Shown: one piece after another, positions 54,728 through 64,000 of the stretch
Position numbering within the stretch: the first letter of the stretch is position 1
How the letters are laid out: each line of letters begins with the position of its first letter
Assembly (NCBI GenBank): GCA_014529385.2
Contig: CM043947.1
Location: 121,656,891-121,720,890 of the forward strand
Reading direction: 5' to 3'
Source: Adiantum capillus-veneris
Lineage: Eukaryota > Streptophyta > Polypodiopsida > Polypodiales > Pteridaceae
Length of the DNA stretch: 64,000 nucleotides
Translations under genes and position numbers: made by a program
Notes under the pieces: generated by a model
Seen by the model: the letters and a program-made list of their open reading frames with translations, nothing else
What the model was told of the DNA's origin: nothing
The model's database searches: none

Positions 54728-54749
54728 TCGGTGGCGGGCACCAAAACAC
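54728..54749 (-). promoter_or_regulatory. Primer-binding site region of element H
   Basis: On the minus strand, TTTTGGTGCCCGCCACCGAG follows the LTR end CCCAACA. It has the TGG start and GC-rich form of a tRNA-complementary PBS (similar in style to TGGCGCCCACCGTGGGG). The tRNA is not assigned. Confidence 0.6.
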
Positions 54750-55624
54750 TGTTGGGCCCAACAAGCAAACTAGAATACCTCTATAGCGATGTCACCCAAG
54801 AGCGTTGAAAGATAACTACAAGACACCAAAATCTTTGCAAAATCCTTTTGAAACACCACAAGTCCAATAGGAGTAGTCCCCTTGGGAATTTACTAGCCGT
54901 CGCCCACCCAAGAGACTATGTCACATAGGAGCAAAACCCTGTCAAAGCACGGATTTATAGCACACGCCGACCAATGCATATGAATACAAGAGCCTCTCAT
55001 TTCACAATAAAACATCACAAACCCACAAATTCAACATCAATTCCACAATTCATAGATACATGCCCTCCGAATCTGTCTACACACAATTTGCCATTAGGCT
55101 GCCATAGCCATAACCCTGTGGAGAACTAGTCATAACCTGAAGAGCACAACTCCAATTGGGGCACTTTAAAGCTTGGAAAAAATATTGAAAAATGACTGGT
55201 GAGAAAGCTAAAGATAACCAAAATTTATTCCATATGCCTCCATGAGCAAAATTGACGATAACAGAAGGCTGTCCCAACACGACTACACGTAGAGAAGGCT
55301 AGTCGGGGCAAAAAGCTGCATCCAAGAGCACCAAGGAAACACAACGAGCTAAAACCTGAAAATTTCTGATGTTTGGCTGAACTTTTTTAATTTTGTACAT
55401 GAGTTTAAGTTATATACAAGGCTCACTTCAAAAAACTCACTCACGGGCACTTACAGTAGCCCGACAGTTGTCACTAGACTAGCGACTTACTGTGCATGTA
55501 CATGTGCTTGCTAAAGCAAGCTAAAAACCCCACAAAAAGAAATCCCACACACACTTTTGACATCGAGCTTCATGTACGTATGTACAAATTTACAAAAAAC
55601 GGGGTGTCAGAAATGCGCCCAACA
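54750..55624 (-). repeat. 5' LTR of element H
   Basis: 875 bp, starting TGTTGGGCGC at 55624 and ending GGGCCCAACA at 54750. A TATA-like CTTGTATATAACTT lies near 55402-55415, and the palindrome GCTTGCTTTAGCAAGC near 55507-55522. It differs from the 3' LTR near the end (GGGCCCAACA against TTCCCAACA). Confidence 0.9.
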
Positions 55625-55965
55625 CCGCTTACGGTACCCTCGCCATATGACATGTATCTAGGCGGTTTTTTGTGCTTTTGAAGCCGAGTTGGCAGTCTCA
55701 CAGTAGTGGTTTTGAGTAGGTGATGTCCAGTGGTTCTTTTGAGCAGTTTATACGTTTTTTAAGTTGAGTTTGGACTCCTCATACAAAGGAGACTCTGTTG
55801 GATTTTTCTCGTGAGTCCGTTTTATGCATTCTTGGCACTTCTAGTTGTTCTTACACAGTGATTGTACTACATTTTGGTTTGAGTTTTTTCTTCTATTATA
55901 GGGGAAACTTTGCAAAAATTATCCTAGGAAATTCGCCATAAAGTTTTTGGCTACACTCTCTTGTC

Positions 55966-57180
55966 ATGGCTGCGAGTAGTGCTTCCGAAAGAGAAGAGTA
56001 CTACATCAAAAAGTTTGATGGTTCAAACTTTGTCATTTGGTGGCAGCATATGCAAGATGTTTTGACCAACAAAGGCTTAATAGCACCCTTGCGTGTAAGA
56101 AGAGAGAATGAGTACACTAATGATGAGTGGGATGACTTGAATGAGTGTGTTATGGCAACCATTTGCCTACACCTTGGTGAATCCATTTACTTTACCATAA
56201 TGGATAAGACCAATTCCAAAGATTTGTGGGATGCTCTATGTCAGGCATGGGATGGCAACAACGCCTCGAATAAGGTTTTCTTGATAAAGAAATTGATGCA
56301 CTTCAACATGAAAGAAGGAAATAATGTTAGTTCTCACTTGAACAAGTTTAACAACGTGTTTTCATACCTTACTTCAAAAGGTCTCAATTTTGATGATGAA
56401 ATAAAGGCCATTATCTTGCTATGTTTGCTACCATCGTCATGGTATACCTTCAACATAGCCATAAGCAATTATGCACCCAATGTCAAGCTAGATTTCAATG
56501 GTGTTACTGGTGCATTTCTCAGTGAGGAGATTTGACGTCAATCTCTTGATGCGAGTGGGCATGGTGATGCATATGTGGCTAGTGGAAATCGTCACAAGCA
56601 AAGGCAGTGTGGTCATAGCTGCAGTCGTTCACAAGATCGCAGGCAAGCTTATAGCAAGAGTCATGGCAAAGACATGCAAAATGTAGAGTGTTACTACTCC
56701 CATAAAAAGGGACACTTGAAGAAAGATTGCTTGACAATGTAGCATGATAAGGGCAAAGAGAAAGCAAAGTCTGACAAACCTAAAAGGAACGTGAAAATTG
56801 AAGAGGTTAATGTGGTTGAGTCTCCGACCATTGAGATAGTTTCTAACGTGCCAAAGGATGTGTTGATTTTCACATAGGATTTGAGTCCTGATGCATTCTT
56901 AGCTCACGATGAGTGTTATGCAGTATTGGATTGTGGACTTAGGTGTTAGCTTTCAAGTTACCTTACATACACTACCACACATGGCATGGTGAAGCTAGGA
57001 AATTCTTATGAGCTTGATATATGCGGTGTGGGCAACATCAAGTTTTCTATACATAATGGCAATGAGTTTATGCTGGCATAATGTCAAGCACGTACCCAAA
57101 TTGACAAGGGTAGAAGCATGTTAGCGTGTCACTGAAATGGTTGTCCCGAACAATGCTAGTTAGTTGTGCTTGTTAGCATT
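55966..57180 (+). pseudogene. Ty1/copia gag and protease relic (element I)
   Basis: An ATG at 55966 (MAASSASEREEYYIKKFDG) opens a copia-type gag (UBN2-like): FDGSNFVIWWQHMQDVL, DLWDALCQAWDG, LIKKLMHFNMKEGNNVSSHLN and ILLCLLPSSWYTF. A TGA at 56533 is followed by the same frame, which reaches CYYSHKKGHLKKDC at 56689-56730. That is a zinc knuckle with the second Cys replaced by Ser. After another stop come VLDCGL, at the place of the protease LDSGA block, and TTHGMVKLGNSYELDICGVG and KFSIHNGNEFML, which are typical of the copia protease to GAG-pre-integrase region. The sequence then decays. Integrase and RT are missing. Confidence 0.8.
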
Positions 57181-57309
57181 TGCCGAAGACAAAAGGGCCA
57201 GTGAAATTTAAATTTGGAATGTTTTGAAAAAACATTACTTTATTAGTTCCCTCCGCGACCTTTTTCAATTTTTGGTTACCCAAGAGGGAGTGGGTTAGTG
57301 GATGGACTC

Positions 57310-57408
<99 letters not shown>

Positions 57409-57579
57409 GCCATTTTTTGACCTAGTAGACAACATTCACCCTTTTGATCATAACTCCCCCATTTGAACTCTGATTTAGGTGATCTATAGCCTCAATCAAA
57501 GAGCATAAAGCCCTCTACGCATTGATGTAAAGACATTTTTTTGAGCAATGAAAGGCTTTGCTGTCACAGCATCTGAAAA
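57181..57579. other. Short non-coding spacer with a long CT microsatellite
   Basis: The (CT)n run covers about 57305-57402 with one CC and one CG interruption. No gene is seen on either side of it before the LINE. Confidence 0.8.
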
Positions 57580-57627
57580 TTGAAAAAACTATCAAAACTT
57601 TGCGTTTTTGTTGCCGACTTGAAGGCA

Positions 57628-58539
57628 ATGTCGGACAAAACTCGCAAGGGTGAAAAATCCACACTCGCCATGCAGAATGAAGCAAAATCTCCAAGGGATT
57701 CGGATGCTAATCCAATGACATTGGCTACAACAACGGAAGCCATGATCGTGGCTTACTTGGTCTCATTACAAAAAACCGTCAACAAGCAAGGTGAAGAGCT
57801 GCTTGGACTTGCAATGGAGAATGGCACTTTAAGAGTTCTCGTTGTGGAGAATGAGCACCTCAAGAAGGTCCTTGAAATGCAAACAACACGCTTGATGCAT
57901 CTTGAGAATGAAGTTCAAGAATGTAAGTGCTCTCTTGTGGACATGAATGTATTGAAAGCTTGCTTGAGCAAAGTTGAGAGTGATCATGTATTGAAAGAGG
58001 AAACGATAGATACAATACGACATGATGTATGCGAGATGAGAAATGCATCCAAATCATGGGCTGATATATCTAAGGATAATGTGGTTTCTACATCTCCTAT
58101 CACGCAAGCCGTTGTCCAAGCAAAGAATGTAGAGAATGTGGACACTCAAGAATTGCAAGAACGGCAAAAACACTCAAAGAACATCGTCATTAGTGGAATC
58201 AAGGAGGAAAGCATGGAAACACCCCAATCTCTTGCGGTTGCTATTGAAGAGTTTTTTGCTACACACTTTGGCATGTCTAGAATCATGGCTTATGGTGCAC
58301 ATCGAGTTGGAAAACAAGGAGTCCCTCACTCGGGAGAAAGACCTATTGTATGTACCACGGCTGATGAGGTAAAGAGAAAGATCATCCTTGAAAATAGTTG
58401 GATCTACCTCAAAGGAACGGGTTGTAATAATGTATATGAGGATTGCACTCTTATGCAACAAAATGTATGTCGCAAAGTATATGAGGAAAGAAGCAAGAAG
58501 GTTAAGGTGTCATCTCAAGAAGAAAAGTCACTTGAGTAG
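57628..58539 (+). CDS. LINE ORF1-type protein (coiled coil plus RRM-like domain)
   Basis: The first in-frame ATG is at 57628 (MSDKTRKGEKSTLAMQ). The earlier TTG at 57580 is not a likely start. Residues ~50-155 are coiled-coil-like (ENEHLKKVLEMQTTRLMHLE, VESDHVLKEETIDTIRHDV). The C-terminal ~110 residues resemble the nucleic-acid-binding RRM and C-terminal region of L1/CR1 ORF1 proteins: KHSKNIVISGIKEESMET, IMAYGAHRVGKQG, RPIVCTTADEVKRKII and YEDCTLMQQNVCRKV. Such proteins trimerise, bind element RNA and chaperone target-primed reverse transcription. The ORF is unbroken over about 300 codons, and ORF2 begins within 50 bases. Confidence 0.75.
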   Translation: MSDKTRKGEKSTLAMQNEAKSPRDSDANPMTLATTTEAMIVAYLVSLQKTVNKQGEELLGLAMENGTLRVLVVENEHLKKVLEMQTTRLMHLENEVQECKCSLVDMNVLKACLSKVESDHVLKEETIDTIRHDVCEMRNASKSWADISKDNVVSTSPITQAVVQAKNVENVDTQELQERQKHSKNIVISGIKEESMETPQSLAVAIEEFFATHFGMSRIMAYGAHRVGKQGVPHSGERPIVCTTADEVKRKIILENSWIYLKGTGCNNVYEDCTLMQQNVCRKVYEERSKKVKVSSQEEKSLE

Positions 58540-58568
58540 GATGAAGTCCACCCAACAAATAGGGACAC

Positions 58569-59576
58569 GTGATCTATGAGACCAACTCACGCTTGCGAAT
58601 AAGCTTTTGGAATTGTAACGGGTATCCATGGAATGCGGGAATTGGCATTGATGAGCTTACCAATGACTCCAATGTGATACTTCTTGTCAAAACATGGGAG
58701 CATGATGCGCAACAAATTCTTGGATTTGGCAAATACGATGTGCATTCTTAATGCAAAGCAACGTAGAGGCCAAGGAGGTGTAGAATGTATGACCAAAAAG
58801 GGTTTGAAAGTTGTTTCCTGTGTCAAAGAAGATAAGTATAAACGCTACTAATGGCTAAAAATCAGCCCACCAAATGGTCAAGTCATGTTTGTGGCTGGTT
58901 GCTACATTCCTCACTATGACTCCAACTTTTATGCTCACTTAGGTATGGATAGAGATCATCCCTTTGTTGAACTACAGGAAGACATTGCTCATTACAAGGA
59001 CCATGGTGAAGTCATTGTCTTTGGAGACATGAATGCTCGCACAAAAATGTTTCAACAAGACACACAACAAGTCAACATCCGCATGTCTCAAGTAGAATGG
59101 ACTACTCATACATGTATAATCAAAGTTCTAATGATGCAAAAGAATTAGATCACTATGGAAAGTCACTTCTATATATGTACAATAGTATCGGAATGCTCAT
59201 TGCAAATGGTGTATCTCTATGGCAAGGCACTAATGACTTTACATGTAGGAAGCACAATGGTGACAGCGTGATTGACTATATGTTGTTTTCGGAAGCCACT
59301 CTAGAATGCATACAAAGCTTTACACTTGGTGAATGGAATCCGGAATCGGATCATAGGATGTTATGTATTGACCTCAAGTGTGGCAAAAGACCGGAGCATG
59401 TAGCCTCCAATCATGATGTGAATCATTCCTACCTACGTCTAGACTTCAAACGAGCACTTATATATTTTGATATGGTAGACCAAATGTTAAGCATGACAGA
59501 GAATCAAGAGAGCCCAACATTAGAATGCAAGTGGAAATTTTTCAAAGAAGTACTTTTCTCTTGTGCAAAGGAATGA
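58569..59576 (+). pseudogene. LINE ORF2 endonuclease (EEP/AP type), broken and truncated
   Basis: Across three frames the plus strand reads LRISFWNCNGYPWNAGIGIDEL, then NVILLVKTWEHD, FVAGCYIPHYDSNF, VIVFGDMNARTKMF, DFTCRKHNGDSVIDYMLFS and NPESDHRMLCIDL. This is the exonuclease-endonuclease-phosphatase fold that nicks target DNA. Asn near the start, GDMNAR and SDH are present, but the catalytic Glu expected in the ET(W) block is Lys (LVKTWEHD). A TAA near 58850 and frameshifts at 58751 and ~59100 add to the loss. The RT part is absent, because the LTR of element C begins about 30 bases after the last codon. Confidence 0.8.
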
Positions 59577-59605
59577 TTTTCGGTGAAATACATGTCTTGC
59601 AAAAG

Positions 59606-60525
59606 TGTTGCGGGTCGCCGTGACGGACGTCCATAACATAGCCTTCAGGCATCAACATAAATATCAATACCAGGGAAGCGACTCGGATGAGGTATGGACA
59701 CTCACTAGGGTGTCAATACTAATGAAGTGAACTCGAAGAGATGACAAGAAAATCAAACGCACTAAAGCCAAGTAATCTGCCTATGTCCTTCTACACAGCT
59801 CTACAGTCATCACGCTTGGTTACAATGCAAATCATATCGGATTCGCACGAAACTTGAAGGGAAGCTATAGGGGACTATCAAGAGCATATCCTATCACTGT
59901 CACAGCATTCTGGATGGGTACACGGATCGCGATCGTTCGTCCTAAAGTACACAAAAACAGTAAACGGATGATCCTAAAGGGTCGTATTTGGGTCCTAACG
60001 CCTCTCCTAGGGTCAAAACAACATAAAATACGCATATAAACACTCAAAATAGCGATTTAAGGCCTCAACAGTTGCGTTTGATACCTACATCGAATCTTGA
60101 ATGCTTACACTTGAATGAAAGAGCAGAGTAAGAAGAACACAATGTAATGAACAAAACTGAATTTGGATTACCGTAGCCACAATAGCGATGATTACAAGTT
60201 GGAGCCAAGAGGTCACTCTCTATGCGTACAACAATAGTCACTTATCTTCAAAAAATAATCCCCCTTTCACACTAACCTTAGTGTATTATATACCTAGGGC
60301 TTTCTAAAGTGGCCGGCGGCCAACTTGTCATGGACCTTTACATACATCATTGGAAAAATTACATCTTTGACTTAGACTTGACATAGATGATTGACATTAG
60401 GATTTTACAGGGTTTGATGTATTAAACATTGGAAAAATAATGTGACCACATCAAAACTTTGGCCGGATGACCCAACTGGCACCTTGGCTAGGTGGGCACT
60501 TGTATGTTGTTATCACCTCCAAACA
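59606..60525 (-). mobile_element. 3' LTR of element C
   Basis: On the minus strand it starts TGTTTGGAGGTGATAACAAC at 60525, right after a polypurine tract, and ends CGCAACA at 59606 (approximate). A TATA box, GTATATAATACAC, lies near 60281-60293. The first bases match the start of the element B LTR (TGTTTG). Confidence 0.7.
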
Positions 60526-60541
60526 CTCCCCCCTTCCTAGC
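60526..60541 (-). promoter_or_regulatory. Polypurine tract of element C
   Basis: On the minus strand GCTAGGAAGGGGGGAG abuts the LTR start. A second copy, CAAGGAAGGGGGGAG, lies at about 60596-60611. Confidence 0.75.
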
Positions 60542-61019
60542 TCGTGTCTTCCCTTGACACGACCATTTGTAGTCTGGTCTTCTTGTTGATGAGACTCCCC
60601 CCTTCCTTGATTGAGTTATATCTGGCATGTTTTGCTTGTTCAAATGGGGTGCCCATTTGCCTTTGATTGATGAACATGTGTTCTTTGTGATTTGGATGTT
60701 GTGGACGAGGCATTTGTGCATATTGTTGCACATCCTGCTTTACCTTTCCATTTGTGCAGTTGGTCGATGATACCTGCTTCTTTGGATACTTTGCCTCCTG
60801 GTGCAGTTGACTTTGTATTGGAGCCCGTATCTCAAAATGTTTGAGACTTTGACATGTGTGCACTGGCATCTCCAATTTGATTTTCTTTGCCACTTTGTCA
60901 ATAGAGCTTTGTTGGTATCTTTGAAGATAAGAGCTGCTCTTGTCGAAGCGTAGTTGAGAATAATGTGGCCCCACTTTATCTCTTTGAAGATCGTGTAACA
61001 AATTCTTTATTGGTTTCAT
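60537..61019 (-). pseudogene. Gln/Lys-rich ORF upstream of the polypurine tract (element C)
   Basis: A 160-codon ORF starting near MKPIKNLLHDLQRDKVG. It is rich in Gln, Lys and His, has no visible domain and ends inside the polypurine tract. It takes the same position as the short ORF at 23468-23683 in element B, but the two are not obviously similar. It may be the tail of the element's last protein. Confidence 0.35.
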
Positions 61020-61661
61020 TTGATGGAAGGAATATATACAATAGAATAGTGATGGGTGTTTCTAAATTAGGGTCTAGAACCTGAATGACCAAAGGGAAAA
61101 ACCCAATGGGAAAAAATGCCTTTGGTATACGCACTTATTGGGGTTGAACACTTGGAAGTTGAATACATGTTCATGCAAGGTGAGTGCTTGGTAGAAATAA
61201 AGTAAGAGTATGTAATGCAAGTGCCAATTATGGGACACTCTATATGCACATAAGAGTTCTTTCAATAAAATCATGCGGTGTGAAAAATGAGTTGTTGGGT
61301 GCTTCAAGGAACAAATGTGGCACATGTGATATCCAAGGATATCTCAATAGCTTCCACATTTCCAAGAAGGTTTTTTAATGTTGAAGCTTCTCCACTCATT
61401 ACTCACTATGCATAGTGTGTGAGTGTCTTTTGGACTCTCTTCTTCACTTTACCAAACTTAAATACATAGACTTGGACTCTTATGCTCACCTATACCAGCA
61501 TGAGCGACACAACATAAATATACTCAACTCCTCCACCTTGAGCAGTACCTAGAATAGCTAAGACTCCTAGACCACAGAGAATATACTTGAAGCTTTGGGA
61601 CTAATGCCTTGCTCATTTAGTGGCTCAGCTGCCCGACTCTTGACTTTTATGCCATGTATTT
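61020..61661 (-). other. Non-coding stretch within element C
   Basis: Nothing recognisable is seen in the 640 bases between the two C-terminal ORFs. Short open frames here are not supported. Confidence 0.4.
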
Positions 61662-62603
61662 TTAATGGCGACTTGGACTTACCTGTTCATGGCCTGAAAC
61701 CCAATGCCATAAGTTCTTGTGATTAAGGCCTCTATCATTGCTTTGGTCTTTGGATGCCACCATATTTTCAAGTAAGTTGGCATACTTTGACTCCTCTAGC
61801 TTCTTTTGTTGTGTGGGATGTTCCGTAAGGAGGCCGCATTGTTGTATCTTTACTTTTTCTTCTTTGTGAGGAGCCTGAGTTTTCAACAATGGTTCTGGGA
61901 CCCACCTTGTTCTTGCTTCATGAGTTGCTCCCTTGACTTGATGGACACTAGGCTTTTGTATCCATACTTGGCTATTACCATTGTAAAAGCCTTGCTTTTG
62001 TAGTAGAAGACGAGGGATCCATTTTGAGGTTGTTTCTCCCTTGGTTGTTCTTAGTCTCCATTGGCTCTTTGTTGTTGTTGATTGTCTTTGTGTGGGGTCC
62101 TTTGCTACTTGGTTGGTCTTAGTGGCTCTAAGTTGAGCAACTACTTTGGGTAACCATATTTGGGTGTTACCTTCATAGAATCCTTGTGCTTCAAGTAGCT
62201 TGACGGGAACCATTCTATTCTTTGTCTTCATTTGGCCTTGTTGGGTAGCTTGATAAATCTCTGACTTTGGTACCCATATTTGTTGTATTGTTTGCTTCTT
62301 TGAAGCACTTTTCTTTTGCTTCTTCTTTCTCCTAGTTGAGTTGGTTGTCTTGCGTTGAATGCTCAGCTTGTTCTTTCTGGGGTTTCTTTGTAAGGGCGAG
62401 AAGTTCCATGCCATTACCGTGGGCTTTTTGGCCCAAACATCATTTGATGCCACCCACCGTGTCGCCTTTTGTTGTTGAGATTGTCCTTGAGAGTGTATCC
62501 AAATTGGATCTTTGACTTTAATGTGCTCCTTGGATACCAACACCTGCTTGACATTTCTTTGCTTCTTTTGGAGACTTTGCTGTGATGGAGATTTAGGTTG
62601 CAA
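61662..62603 (-). pseudogene. ORF with WVPK repeats (element C)
   Basis: This basic ORF of about 313 codons carries several related units. These are QQIWVPKSEIYQ, MVPVKLLEAQGFYEGNTQIW followed by LPKVV, KWIPRLLLQKQGFYNGNSQ followed by VWIQKPSV, and RWVPEPLLKTQ. The common unit is Trp-Ile/Val-Pro-Lys/Arg, Leu-Leu, Gln, aromatic-Tyr, x-Gly-Asn-x-Gln, Ile/Val-Trp. The same unit occurs in element B. The spacers are Lys-, Thr- and Gln-rich. An overlapping ORF (62414-62893) in another frame continues upstream and has one more unit (MQWIPKQKVF), so a frameshift splits the original. Short WVPK motifs are also known to me from plant copia gag-pol proteins, but not as repeats with the Gly-Asn segment. 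Confidence 0.55.
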
Positions 62604-62893
62604 AAAACCTTTTGTTTAGGGATCCATTGCATTGTTGAAGCTTTTGTTCTTGACGTAGAGGCTTTGCTTGAGCTTTGATGTGGGCTTGTCGAAGGTAAAA
62701 CTGACTTGTGAGGATGATCTTCTTCAATGTTTAGTTTGGCCTTAGCTTTTTCTATTACAGATGGTTGTGTCTTTTTTGTTGATGTCTCTTGGACCGTCTT
62801 TTTGGTTGTTGTTGATGCTTTTTGTTGTTGCCCGAAAAAGATATTTTTCCAACTCTTTGTTAGGACTAGACTTTCTTTGATGTGATGTGACAA
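62414..62893 (-). pseudogene. Upstream part of the WVPK ORF of element C
   Basis: Lys/Ser/Thr-rich sequence with IEKAKAKLNIEEDHPHKS and the unit TMQWIPKQKVF. It overlaps the downstream WVPK ORF in a different frame, and coding character passes from one to the other near 62610. Confidence 0.4.
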
Positions 62894-63119
62894 CTATGTT
62901 GAAGTTGTCTTTGAACTCCCCATGAATCAACTTGAGTATTGCCTCCGCTATGCCAAAACTTGGGATTGGTGTTTTGGCACTGGTGTATACTCTTTCCTCC
63001 ACTTCTTTAATTCTCGGCTTTCCCATCATTATCCAAGTGCCATATGACATTATATTTTTAGTAGCATAAGGATCACAATTGCGGCTGAACATGTAACCTT
63101 GAGCCCTGTTTGTCCGCAT
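62742..63119 (-). pseudogene. Post-protease linker of element C
   Basis: The segment contains SYGTWIMMGKPRIKEVEERVY and SFGIAEAILKLIHGEFKDNF, with no recognised catalytic motif. It lies between the protease-associated part and the WVPK ORF. Overlap with both neighbours in other frames indicates frameshifts. Confidence 0.4.
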
Positions 63120-63942
63120 AAATTGAATTTGATCAATGTGGGATATTTTTCATCTTTGGCTTCTTCCTCATTCTTCCTTTGATCTTGAGTTTGTAGAACA
63201 TCTGTTGATGTGGAGCTTTGCACATATGATTCTTCTTGTACTTTCAACTCTGCATCATTTGAAGTTAGTTCCTTTGGAGTAGATGTTGTTGACTCTTCAA
63301 GTATGTCAATGATGAAATCTTCACATGGTTGCATTGCTCTCCTAGTTTGTGTTTGTGTAGCATCCTCCATGACATAGCTATTTGTCCCTCTACTTTCATT
63401 CTCACAAATCTCATTAGCATTTCTCAGTACTTTCAACATAAAACATGAAACTAGGTTGTAGCCTTCTTCATCACAAAACTTGGTTGGAGTTAGCTCATTT
63501 ACACACACATCCAAGGTTGCCAATATTTGAGTCCATCCAAATGGCTCAAATAATTGCTCTGGAAAGGGTTCCGGTATGTAAGCTTCATCATCATTGATCT
63601 TTCTAGGATGCAATCCTCCTTCACTGAGCTTCCACACTTCGAAGCACCACACATCCAAAGTTGTTGTTTGGTTTGTAGCCACGTAGGTATCTCTTTCCCA
63701 TTGACTATAGTAGAGTCAATTTCTTCTAAACAAGTTCTATTCACATCTCTATAGCTATGGTCTTTTATGCTTATTTTTGTGGTGATATTTTTATGTCTCA
63801 AGTAAATATAGTCATAGCCCCAATCTTGAACCATCTTAATTTGACGCATGAAAGGTCTTCCTAAAATGATATCAAAATTGTTCCCTTTTCCAAAATCTAC
63901 TATTGCAAATGTATGTTCATATTCAATTCCACAAGAAGTCAC
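63050..63942 (-). pseudogene. Protease region of element C (active site beyond the window)
   Basis: Two overlapping ORFs (63499-63942 and 63050-63682) join through a frameshift near 63580. The first reads TSCGIEYEHTFAIVDFGKGN then FDIILGRPFMRQIKMVQDWG, the closing block of the retropepsin. MCGASKCGSSVKEDC and PEPFPEQLFEPFGWTQILAT follow, both matching element A closely. The second ORF continues with a Thr/Glu-rich linker. The DSGA block should lie just beyond the right edge. Confidence 0.8.
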
Positions 63943-64000
63943 AATAGTTTTCTCTAGGATACCCAGAGGTTTTTCCGTGTATCCATCTGCAAGTTGCAGC

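Larger units (their letters stand above)
52162..55624 (-). mobile_element. Element H: complete gag-only LTR retrotransposon
   Basis: Two direct LTRs (52162-53031 and 54750-55624) begin TGTTGGG and end CCCAACA on the minus strand. They differ only by scattered small changes. A PBS follows the 5' LTR. A single long gag ORF fills the body. The 4-bp sequence CCGC flanks both sides (52158-52161 and 55625-55628), consistent with a target-site duplication. No protease, RT or integrase is present, so H would need enzymes in trans, as in the TR-GAG class of non-autonomous elements. Confidence 0.9.
59606..64000 (-). mobile_element. Element C: 3' half of a Ty3-type element, cut by the window edge
   Basis: From the right edge leftward lie the protease, linker, WVPK ORF, a Gln/Lys-rich ORF, a polypurine tract and a 3' LTR. 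No RT, RNase H or integrase is seen between protease and LTR, as in element B. The protease part is homologous to that of element A. Its left border falls directly at the end of the LINE endonuclease, so C may have inserted into the LINE. Confidence 0.75.

Noticed and set aside
1-64000. tRNA, rRNA or organellar genes
   Set aside because: No cloverleaf, rRNA core sequence or plastid/mitochondrial gene was recognised. The tRNA-like matches are primer-binding sites only.

Overview
This window looks like nuclear DNA from a land plant with a large, repeat-rich genome. The evidence is plant-type Ty3/gypsy and Ty1/copia retroelements, tRNA-Asp-type primer-binding sites, a hAT transposase and many long dinucleotide microsatellites. 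No ordinary host gene could be recognised. A LINE whose ORF1 is of the coiled-coil plus RRM type is unlike the zinc-knuckle ORF1 common in flowering plants, so a fern or other non-seed plant is plausible. That placement is inference only.

Layout. 1-2.2 kb (-): broken ORF with an N-terminal globular domain and a long coiled coil, probably the pre-gag ORF of an LTR element (element G). 2.4-3.3 kb: four palindromes spaced about 286 bp apart. 4.3-11.2 kb (-): element A, a nearly complete Ty3 gag-PR-RT-RNaseH-integrase region with two tandem HHCC modules before the integrase core and a second retropepsin-like domain after it. 11.2-14.8 kb (+): element D (LTR, PBS, leader, gag). 14.8-16.4 kb (-): chromovirus-like pol fragment F. 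16.4-21.2 kb (+): element E (LTR, PBS, leader with the same palindromes, ORF1, gag). 21.2-21.8 kb (-): a second D-family LTR. 21.8-26.5 kb (-): element B (gag, protease, 'WVPK' ORF, PPT, LTR). 26.5-26.7 kb (+): integrase C-terminal relic J.

26.7-44.6 kb is mostly non-coding. It holds microsatellites, a decayed gag relic, a pair of ~1 kb inverted repeats (33.25-34.24 and 41.31-42.35 kb) and, between them, a broken hAT-family transposase gene (36.2-38.4 kb, -). 44.7-48.4 kb: LTR-like direct repeats enclosing an unknown acidic ORF (element K). 48.4-52.2 kb: sparse, with a copia-type PBS and a perfect hairpin. 52.16-55.62 kb (-): complete gag-only LTR element H with a target-site duplication. 55.6-57.2 kb (+): Ty1/copia gag and protease relic I. 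57.6-59.6 kb (+): LINE ORF1 and endonuclease. 59.6-64 kb (-): element C (3' LTR, PPT, WVPK ORF, protease), which runs off the right edge.

The coding content is retrotransposition machinery (capsid, protease, polymerase, integrase), almost all inactivated by in-frame stops and small frameshifts. Only H has a long uninterrupted ORF between matching LTRs, and it lacks pol, so it would depend on enzymes from another element. The most unusual features are the post-integrase protease-like domain and doubled HHCC module in A, the shared periodic palindromes in the leaders of E and G, the WVPK repeat ORF shared by B and C, and the unknown protein of K.
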